Source of the DNA: Arthrobotrys musiformis
Taxonomy: Eukaryota > Ascomycota > Orbiliomycetes > Orbiliales > Orbiliaceae
Assembly (NCBI GenBank): GCA_036971715.1
Contig: JAVHJL010000001.1
Coordinates: 2,108,001 to 2,172,000 of the forward strand
Length of the DNA stretch: 64,000 nucleotides
Direction: 5' to 3'
Under the pieces are notes generated by a model. The model did no database searches. It saw nothing but the letters and a program-made list of their open reading frames with translations, and was not told where the DNA came from. Of the stretch, positions 36,456 through 45,782 are shown in pieces. The translations under genes and the position numbers were made by a program. Position 1 is the stretch's first letter. The number at the start of each line of letters is the position of its first letter.

Positions 36456-38432
36456 ATTTTCCACTAGGATATAGCTATGGAAAGACTGAGAAATAAATGC
36501 ATACACCGTAAAACCGTTGGTTTTGCCTAGTGTGCTATAATAATTAGCTAGAGGTTTTTCATTTAAGTTTAGAATTAACTAATACAATATTATACTGACT
36601 TACTCAACGGGGTGTAGTCCACGAAGGGGACGCTTCCCTAAACGGGCATATGTGGATCTAGAGGGTATGCTCTGGGGCCTTAGTCTCGTAATATAATAAC
36701 TGTAAAAGAGATTATTATGGATCCCGCTCTGTCTCTTAATGTTGAATCCCCTTAAAATCACCTTCTAGATGGACGCATAGAGGTATATTCTATTCGTATT
36801 TCCGAGGCGCCTCTTGAGGATTCTCTATTATTGACAGATCTTACTCGAGCTCAGTGGCTTATCGGGCTTTTATTTATGTATATATCTTAGTTTTGCCAAC
36901 CCACGTTTGCTTTTTGTATTGTCAGTACAGCCTACATATCTAGTCGGAGCCAACTTAGATTACAGCCACGCTTTTCGCAGCCTAGCGGTATAACCAACGC
37001 TCCTCTTGCAGATCTTGTTGGTTCTTCATTGAGGATATTTAGCTATTTTGTGGTACATGTTTTAGGACAATGGCAGGTTAAAATTCGAGATGTAAAACTC
37101 TCGACCAAATCGCACAGCAAATTGTACGCGTATGTGCCGGGTACCTTCAATATCTCTTACAATGCCATGGAGAGCCCCTTGAAGCATTCGAAACCACCGA
37201 CTATATTTGTTAAACGATATGATTAAAACGAGCGTTGTTAGCAGCGCTGCGGCGCCGGCCCAACTCTGCACATGCATACGTGAGTTGCAAACACCATACC
37301 TTACTAAAGCCTATTAGTTGAACTTGAAACCCCCCTGTGGGCGCTATCGATCCCTTAAAGTTTAAGCGGCGATATAACAAACAGATATAACGTTAGCCCT
37401 GACCATGGCATAGCCCCTCTAAAAAAAAACCACTAACACCGTCAATGCCTTATCCTCGAAACCGATCAATGTAATTCATATTCGAGCGATTTTATAGGTA
37501 GACACATGTACTAGTATGCTAAATTTTGATAATCACATAGTACTAGTATGGCCGGGCTCGGGCATAAAATCATATTAATGTATTGATGCAACGAAAGCGC
37601 TTAGTGTTATTAGATATTCGAAAAATTGGCCTATCGACCATACCCCCATCTTGCAAGCCGCACGCACCACATGCCGTAGAATCTTGAAAACTAACTACTA
37701 CGTTCTACAGCGCTAGCGACACGTCATTCATACCAAGAACCTATTGTTGTCGCAAATCAGGTTATAACTGTACCGAACGATTTACTAATCGACAAACGAT
37801 CTCGTGTTCTGCGCAGCACCACCCTCTGCAAACAATTGCAAATTCGTGTTAGCGGGCTGTGGGTATCTTCTATTACTAAGGCCCCTAAGTCTATAAGTTG
37901 CAATTCGATCTGATCGAACGCATTGTTGGTACTAGGTGTTAGTATAGTTAGCGGCGAGTTCGAATGAATTTCCATTTCCATGAAATGTACTTGCAATACC
38001 GTGTCCAACGTTCTTTATAACTCCTTGTTTCAAAGGTCCTCTGTACCGCAGTTTGGGCTTATGGTAGTGCCCCGAATTTGAAGATTTGTAGTTCTTGGAT
38101 CTACACATGATAGAGCAGATGGGACTTTGGACAAATTAACTTCCTGACGTTTTATATATCTAGAAAAACATTTTTCCCATTGTAAAAATTCGATATACTT
38201 TCAAAATCTCAAACTTCCACTTTTGAGCACCTTATAAGCGATCTAGATATGTTGAGATGCATGCTTCCTGAACTTTGATCCTCAGACTACTTGATACCGT
38301 AAATTACATCTGAATTGGACTATTGCAGCCTTTTTTTTTTTTTTTTCCTCTTTTTCTTTTTGTTTTTTTTAAAATATTCGGGTCTATGACCTGATGCTCG
38401 TCGATCGTTAAACTCTCGTTTAAACGTTCAAC
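36456..38432. promoter_or_regulatory. Divergent intergenic region of the subtilase pair
   Basis: About 2 kb between two head-to-head subtilase-family genes. It is AT-rich and has no supportable gene. On the right side a run of 16 T (38331-38346) followed by more T-rich sequence to about 38370 lies 60-100 nt before the start codon of the plus-strand gene; poly(dA:dT) tracts of this kind exclude nucleosomes in fungal promoters. Confidence 0.45.
38331..38370. promoter_or_regulatory. Poly(dT) promoter tract
   Basis: Sixteen consecutive T followed by two more T-rich runs, directly upstream of the pseudo-subtilase start codon at 38433. Confidence 0.5.
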
Positions 38433-41400
38433 ATGACCCCGCCGCTTATATTACTTCAACGTATTTCTCTACTTATACTTTTAGTGTTTCCCACCCTGTC
38501 AATCTCGTGGCCAGGGCCAGTCAAGAAGTGGGGTACAAGGCTATCCGCCCGAAAACCATCAGATAACGGAGGGAGTGAAGGTCCCGGCCATGGTGAGGGC
38601 CCAAGCCCCGCGCCTTCGGAAGAATTTCATTCAGAGCCAATCCAATGGGTAGCTATACTCCACCTTCCTGCTAAACAAGAGGCTTCTAAGGATGCACACG
38701 GGACTCCGTTTACTCCTGAAGAGAGATCTCAGTACTTTCAGGAAATGGTAGACGTCATGAAAGATATAAGGGCTGAGAATACTGAATCGAAATACTGGGC
38801 TAGTGGCCCTAGTGGGGCCGGTGAGGGTGACCTATGGTATTTCTGCCCGACCACTAGCACCGAACGATTAATACAAACTCACCACGCCTATGGTGATCTG
38901 GTAAGTAAATTAATTTAAATCCGTAGTACATATGGCTATCCTGAATCCAAGCGTGAAGCCTGTAAACGGGCGGGTCGTGTGATCCCGTGCAACGAATATC
39001 CTAGACGTCCCATCTTGGAGGCGATATCTCCTTGATTTCAACACTGATAGCAGGCTAAATTTCTTTCTTAATATTACAGATTGCGTCTATACGCCCATTA
39101 GCAAGCCTTTATCCGGCTAGAAAACTAAAGGTCGTACCACAAGGGTTTATCAGAAATCGAAAAAGAACATTAGGTCTTGATAACAACGATAACATCAAGC
39201 CAAGGGATATTAACATCACAAGCCCAAATCCTGCCCATATCCTAGGAAAGAGAGTAGTGTTAGGGCAGCTTCGCGCTCCCCGAGAACTCCGAGCTCTGGG
39301 TGTATCACCATGGATTTGGATTCAAGAGGGCGGCTGGGATAAGATACAATACAATTATGACACGAGACAAGGAGATGCAACGCAGCCACAAGTTGTAGTA
39401 TATGTTATTTGTAAGGGAGTCGACATAAACCATCCGGTAAGACGCCTGTGTGCCTTTTATTCTCTCTTTTCATTTAATTTCGCTCCAGAGTTCATCAGAA
39501 GACAAAACTAATAATTTCATGTAATGATATCCCGATGCAGGAGTTTTCAGATATTGACAAAAGAGAAATTAAGGATTGGATTTGGTAAGACAGAATTATA
39601 CCTCACAAAATCAAAGCCTGAAGTTTCTGGGCGGCCGCTGATTTCAAACACAGGGCAGATCCGTTCCCAGCACCAAAGGGCGTATTCCGGGATTACTCAT
39701 GGCAAGTTAGAATATTATAGAAATTTTAATTAAACCCCAAAGCAAATAGATATCAATTTATAAAGCGAAAAAGAAAACCTCCTTCATTCACTAGCTATAG
39801 GTCTATAGGGCTAACTTCAACATTGCTTCCATTAGGGGTGCCGGAACTGCAGTCTTCGGGAAAATCTTCGGTAAAACCTTAGGAACTGCAAGGCAGGCAA
39901 AGCCAGTAGTTGTTGTTGCCGCTGATGAGAATGGGAGAACTTCACGCCTCCATATTCTTGATAGTCTCTTAAAGATCCATGCGGACATTTCGAAGCGTTT
40001 TAAGGGACGGAAAATCGTCATCAGCATGTCATGGATCCTAACATTTCTCTCATACCCTAAGAGTCCGGGTTCCAAGATGGATACTTTTGATTACCATCTC
40101 ATAGAAAGTATCCGCCATATCTTGGAATTGCTGAACCAGCTGGGTGTCACATTTGTTGTACCAGGAGGGAGTGTCCATTGGGACGATGTAAGTGTGATGT
40201 GGAGAATTTCATATGGATCTACATAAAATTTAGTCCATCCCATCCCAGCCCGGTCTTGTGCACATATACCGCCGGGCTTGAAGTGCCTATCCAGGTTCTA
40301 TGCTATATATAGTCATAGAACATACTACTAGCAGAGTAGCTTTACTATAATTTCAACGGTACGCTGATTTCCGCCTTTAAAAATAGGAAGCTGAAGGCAA
40401 CAATGCCATCACCAACCCGATCGTTGGATTTCCGGCAAGGGAGGGTCTTAAAAAATGGCAATCAAGCCCCAACCCCTTCATCACGGTTGGGGTATCGACA
40501 TAGTTTCTTGGGATACCTACTACCAGACAGACCGGAACCTACGAGTTTCTGCCCCTGCTGTTGATGTTCTCGTGCCACTCCCCAGTTCTTCTTTTTACAG
40601 TAGAGAGATTGGGCCGGCCAAAGCTGCATCACACAACCCAGGTGATTATGCCACCGTCAAGGGGACGGCTTATGGTAAGTTTAGATAATCACCCGTAAAC
40701 CTACACGTTATCTATATTAGTAGTAGATATCACTATTATACTCAATGCTTGTACTAAACTTCTAAACTTTAACCATATATAGCGGCGGCAACAGTTGCGG
40801 GGCTCGTCGCATATTTTCTAGAAATGGGATTTAGTCGCGAGGAAGCTAAAATAATAATCTACGCATATGCGTACCCTCGAACGGACAGAGAGTTTGACAC
40901 TCGGCTAGATCGAGCCCCAGATGTCATATACAACGGGATTTGGGGCTTTTGCAAAGGTGGGAAAGCCCAATACGGCCCACTTACTAGGGAGTTAGTGGAA
41001 ATCGAGAAAGCTGAGCTGGTCAAAATATCTCGGTCTGTCGTGCAGAGTAAATGGCCCGAAGAACTGGAGTGGGACTCAGATGATGATATTCCGGATAACC
41101 CAAAACGCCCCACAGACCCCTCCCTAGGGGATCCGCCACCAGGATGGGGCGAAGGTCCTGGTGAGGAAACTCCGCCAGTATATAGCCCAGACGATGCATG
41201 GAAGCGAAACAGGGACCCCGGTTCTAATGACGGCAATTGGCCAAAATGCCCTGTGTCAAGTAGTCTCTCAACTACTACTTCATCAAGCATAGACAGCTCG
41301 TCAATCAGTTCCTTCGCTACAACTACTACAATCACTACCACGAGAACCATGTCTAGGACCACTTCCTTTTCAAGTGTCAAGGCCACAAGTACTCCAGCAG

Positions 41401-42757
41401 ATAATGAAGACGAAGAAGAGAGCACGCCGACAGAGGTCACAGAGCCCGAGGAACCGGCACCAACCCTGGATTGGGCTGATGAGTCTCTGGTTGGAGAACT
41501 TAGTTGGGTTGATAGTGCACTTTTATGGGCGATTCCCGCAGTCGCCGCGCCTATAATAATTGTCCGCCTCCCTTTAGCAGACGGAGGAACTTTAACTTCA
41601 ACTATTACGAATGCAAACTACACGAGTTATACAATCTCGTTGAAGGATCCGTCAAAATTTGACTTGAAGAAGATAGGCATCTCAACCATCCCAGGCCCCA
41701 CAACGAATAATCCGTTCGTTCCAACGGCAGCTACGTTAACTAGCACGGCGTTTGAAACACCAACAACCAAAGAAAGGCCTACTAGTCCCACTATTCCAGA
41801 AATAACGCCGCCACCTTTACACACCGCTCATCTTTGCAAGCAGTTGTTTTTTACAACGCCAAAGCCTACTGCTACTGCTGCCCCGGCCTCAGATAAGAGG
41901 TGGATACTAACTCTTCCTGTCACATCATGGTACTACGTCGAACGAAACATAGTTGCGTCCGCAATTAACAGTAGTGAGATTTGTGGAAGTGACGCCCCCG
42001 AACTAAAAGGTAAGTATGGTCGTTTGGACAAGAAATTTTACGAAGGGTCCCCAGAAAATTTCCGTATTGGGATGAGTTGGGCGTCGAAACCACCCTCAAA
42101 GAAAGAATGTCAAGAAAATCTTCATCACATATTAGGTAAGAAGCTCTTTTTATGTCACAAAAGCCTCCGTTTCGTATATTTCGGAAGGTATTCTAAGAAT
42201 CAATATGAAACGTAGATGGATGCCATGGAAACAACCCACTGAATCCTTGGAATTGGAAGGGAGGAGGTGTCCGTATCATTGGGGGTACTCAATACTACGA
42301 AATTGAGCCGTTGGATCCGTACCGACGGCCCCCGGGTAGAATATGGGCCGCTTGTCGCTTCTGGTTCGCCAACGGCCAGGCCTACGCCAAGGTCTGGGGA
42401 TACGGGTTTCTCGACGCTTTCGACGACATAAACCACAACCTCCCTCGCCCAAAGAGGATGGGGAGGGGACCAGTTCAGTTCTATAACAAGGTCACTCAAT
42501 GCACAGGCTGGGATGGTACATGGTGGATGGCTCCAACGACGCCCATTCCGCATGAATCCGCTTTATGGGAGTGGGTGTTGTCGATTGGCTTCAAAATCGG
42601 GTACTTTGCAAATCGACAAGGAAGGGAATCAAAAAAGTGCCTAGAGGACGCTATTAGAGAGGCTTCTGGTATCACTGATTTCAAATGCGGGAACAAGGAA
42701 TGGGATAAAGGCGTGAGATACTTTTGGGATAAGGATACTAGACCAAACAAAGGTTAA
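38433..42757 (+). CDS. Secreted subtilase-like pseudoprotease with all catalytic residues replaced
   Basis: Model: exons 38433-38900, 39080-39436, 39541-39584, 39654-39701, 39836-40187, 40387-40444, 40504-40674, 40783-42135, 42216-42757; about 1130 aa. The intron after 39701 begins GC (GCAAGT). There is a signal peptide (PLILLQRISLLILLVFPTLSIS). The S8 fold motifs are clear but inert: VVYVICKGVDINHPEF has Cys267 where Asp should be; SWGAGTAVFGKIFGKTLGTA has Ala308 for His; TFVVPGGSVHW lacks the oxyanion Asn; VKGTAYAAATVAGLVAYFL has Ala498 for Ser. After the domain come an acidic Pro-rich linker, a Ser/Thr-rich stretch (likely O-glycosylated), and a C-terminal domain with CQENLHHILDGCHGNNP and NWKGGG, seen in fungal secreted proteins. 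The short intron 40445-40503 is doubtful: without it the frame breaks by one position, so a frameshift (decay or sequence error) is the alternative. Confidence 0.7.
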
Positions 42758-44138
42758 CAGCCGCCGTTTCCCAAGGATAGTTTGTGGAATATTTACTGTG
42801 CTGTACCCTTTAATATTCAGCCACCTCTTTTTTTTTAATATATAATATTGTCTCGAACCAGACCCTAGACAATATAATACAATAATGCACATTCAAATTT
42901 GAAATGGACTTTGTACACCAAATTCGTATCGTTCTAGTCTCTGAGTTACATAAAATACATATGCATACAATGCAACAAGCAAAAAACTCAGATGAAGAAG
43001 ATCGAATGGAAAGAGGAACATGGTTTGCAATACCACCCTTAACCATGGTATCACGGGTGGGCTGGGTACGAGACAACCTTAACCGATTGACTCGCAAGAT
43101 TTTAGGTACCACATATATTCGACCGTCATTCCCGGTCACTTTGCGACGGCATCGAACCACTCCCGCGGACCCAATTTGAAGGGACATTTATTTTCTCACG
43201 GCGCCCGAGCTACTATGGAACGAGACTACTGGGACAAGACTCAACTAAGCTAAAATGCGTTGTCTCTGTTGCAGTCCCGGATTCGTCGAGCACCAATACG
43301 TAACTGTGCTGCTTGCATGCGAAGTCATGCAAGTAATATCATGACAGACATGTAGCAATCTCCCCTTCGATTCTTCGCTAACATTGTTTTTGACACCACC
43401 AGTATAGTTCTTCGAAGCAGTAGAAACTTTAAGCAATCATGCCCACGCCGCAAGTGGATGTATCCATGCATGGCTCAAGGATGTTTCGAGATATCGCCAA
43501 GTCAATCTTAAAATCGTTGGCTGCATATGTTTACGTTTGGCCAATTAAACTAGAAATTTCGATGCCTTCCTGCTAGCACGGGCACACACGCCACCGAGAA
43601 AGTTAAGATTTGCAATTACTTCATTGTCATATTTTGTATTGAAAGAAAGAAAGAATAAGTACAAAATTCAAGAATTTTTTGGAAATTCCCTGCTGCTCCC
43701 ATTAATTATCTAGCTTTTGTATGAGCTTTTGCTAGTATTGAATATTTGAAAAAATAAATCTCCGACGGCCCAGGAAAGAATGCGTGATAAAACGGAATTT
43801 AAAACCCCAGATAACCTAGAATCAAAGAACGCCGAAACTCTTCCCAAGATGCTGATGAGGGGAAACTCGCAGTTGTAAGAGGAAACGAACATGAAGAAGA
43901 AGAACCAAAAAGAAGGCTGGAAGCTTGAAAATAAAAATAAGAAAATAACTTTGGTTCGATTGCGTCGTAATGTAGTCGTAGGGTGATCGGAATTTCATAG
44001 ACAAGATTCCCAGGCCGTCAATACCGCAAGAGAACCAAAATATATAGTAATAAAAAGCGGGGTCCATCTGAACCGCCTAGTTGTATGTGAATATTCGAAT
44101 GGGAACTTCCTCGTAATGCTTTGGGATGAATACCCAAA
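42758..44138. other. Intergenic, no gene seen
   Basis: About 1.4 kb. A frame of 91 codons at 42904-43179 (plus) is open but has no recognisable feature. The region separates the accessory block from the next conserved genes. Confidence 0.4.
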
Positions 44139-44684
44139 TTAACTTCTATCTGCCGTATCGGTCGTACTTCCCATATTTTGTCGAGCGATTAAACTTCCTA
44201 GGAGAATTATTCCAACGATAATAAATGCGGCAAGAGTGACTGCTCCGTAAAGTCTTCGGCGCTTCGAAGCCTTCATATATGAATCCATCGTAGGGTAGTA
44301 TACCGTGGCCGTCGCATCGCCCGAGTCATTCGAAGGGTGGCTGTAGATTACAACTGCCTGATCCCTCGACGGGGCAGTATAAGGCGGGGGTGGCATTGCA
44401 CGTTCAAGATCGTTATCATGTTGATTAGTAAGATCTAAATCTCCATAATCGTATATTCGTGAGGTTCGGCACTCAGGAGGCGGTATGTAGGCAGGAGGAG
44501 GTGCCGAAGGTATAGTTTCGACTCGATTGACTTCGAGGTCTGTATCTGGTTGCTGTACATGTATGGTCGGTACCGTATTCACCGGTTCTTGTCCCGTAGG
44601 TCTAGCATCTGGAGAAATGGAGGGGTTTGTCTGAGAAGATAAAGATGGTATGGCTAGCCTCGAATCCACGGGGGAATTTGACAT
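44139..44684 (-). CDS. Single-pass membrane protein with two PPxY motifs
   Basis: One exon; the start is taken at the Met of MSNSPVDSRL (181 aa), with another in-frame Met 22 codons upstream at 44750. The N-terminal 145 residues are polar, disordered and Pro-rich, with two PY motifs (APPPAYIPPP and PPPPYTAPS), the classic ligand of WW domains such as those of the HECT ubiquitin ligase Rsp5/Nedd4. One membrane helix near the C-terminus (LYGAVTLAAFIIVGIILLGSLIA) follows a basic KRRRL, so the N-terminus is probably cytosolic and the tail short and lumenal. No named family is recognised. The layout is like that of a ligase-recruiting membrane adaptor or a substrate sorted to the vacuole; this is inference. 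Confidence 0.65.
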   Translation of the reverse strand: MSNSPVDSRLAIPSLSSQTNPSISPDARPTGQEPVNTVPTIHVQQPDTDLEVNRVETIPSAPPPAYIPPPECRTSRIYDYGDLDLTNQHDNDLERAMPPPPYTAPSRDQAVVIYSHPSNDSGDATATVYYPTMDSYMKASKRRRLYGAVTLAAFIIVGIILLGSLIARQNMGSTTDTADRS

Positions 44685-45782
44685 TGTCGCATGAACAGCA
44701 AGAGAGGCCTTGCAACATCGGCGGGTGTGCCGTTTTGAAGGGATAACCACGGGCGAATGAATCTAATATACAGTTTCAACTCGGGATCCCAGGTATGAAA
44801 TATAAATATTGGAGAGAGACAGAACGTGGATTTGAGGTTTGAAACGTAATCGGCCCCATTGTTTGTTCTCCGTGGGCCATCTACGACAGCGGACATAAAC
44901 TTGATTCAAAACAAGAAGAAGGCGCTTAAGCAGGAAAGGTGTGTGGACGAAACCAACTTTCAATCCGTTCTCTAAAGATGGCGGGGCGGGCTAAAAATGG
45001 GCCCAGTAATTGGCCGCTTTTGAACCAATAAGATTGCTGTCTGGGTCGGACCCCTGGCATAATGCTTGTCAGACCACTCGTTTCCGTGAGTCTGGGAGCC
45101 AACCCCTGGGCATTCTTCCTCGAGCCAAGCTTGGCCAAGGCAAATGCTTAGATCATAAAAGGCCGAATCTTCACTGCAGGGGCTGTCGTTTCACAGAAGA
45201 AAATTCCAGTAGACATACAGCTAGACGCAATATTCTACAACCCTCGCTAGATGGTTTTGAATAGCCTCGAGCTAAACCATCATGGCAGCTGTAAAGATGG
45301 CTTTGCTCCAGAATCTAGCTAGCTTCGGTTGACGTCAGACCGCGCGGCTGCGGCTTCTCGTTTCCAGCCTATCCATCGACCAGATCTGTCTACCAAATAT
45401 AGTTCTTGCGTGGGGGGGTGTGGTTGATGATAATTGGAAGCAAGCAATTCTAGCGACATGTGAAGACAGTTTCTGTTGCACTCTTGAAGTTTTCCAGCTC
45501 CCACCTATTCATCTTATACCAAAGCCATACCACCATAACATAATTATAATATACTAATAAATCCAAGGCAAATCAGGTCTAAAGTTACAATCACAAAATG
45601 CGAATTAAGAAGGGCTAGCCATATATAGAGACCTCGAAGCGAATAGGTACCAAATGCAACAACCCGAAAGACACTGGAGAGAAACAAAACTTGGAAGTAC
45701 CCCGTGTGTACTCCGCCAAACGAAAACAGGGAAATAGCAACCCCCGCTGTACATGCGGTGTTTAGCCAGGCTTAGGGCTTCC
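44685..45782. other. Intergenic, no gene seen
   Basis: About 1.1 kb with no supportable coding frame. It holds the 5' region of the PPxY protein gene and the 3' region of the phospholipase D-like gene. Confidence 0.4.

Noticed and set aside
40859..41440. 193-codon minus-strand frame within the pseudo-subtilase
   Set aside because: Mirror of the Ser/Thr-rich and acidic region; no independent support.
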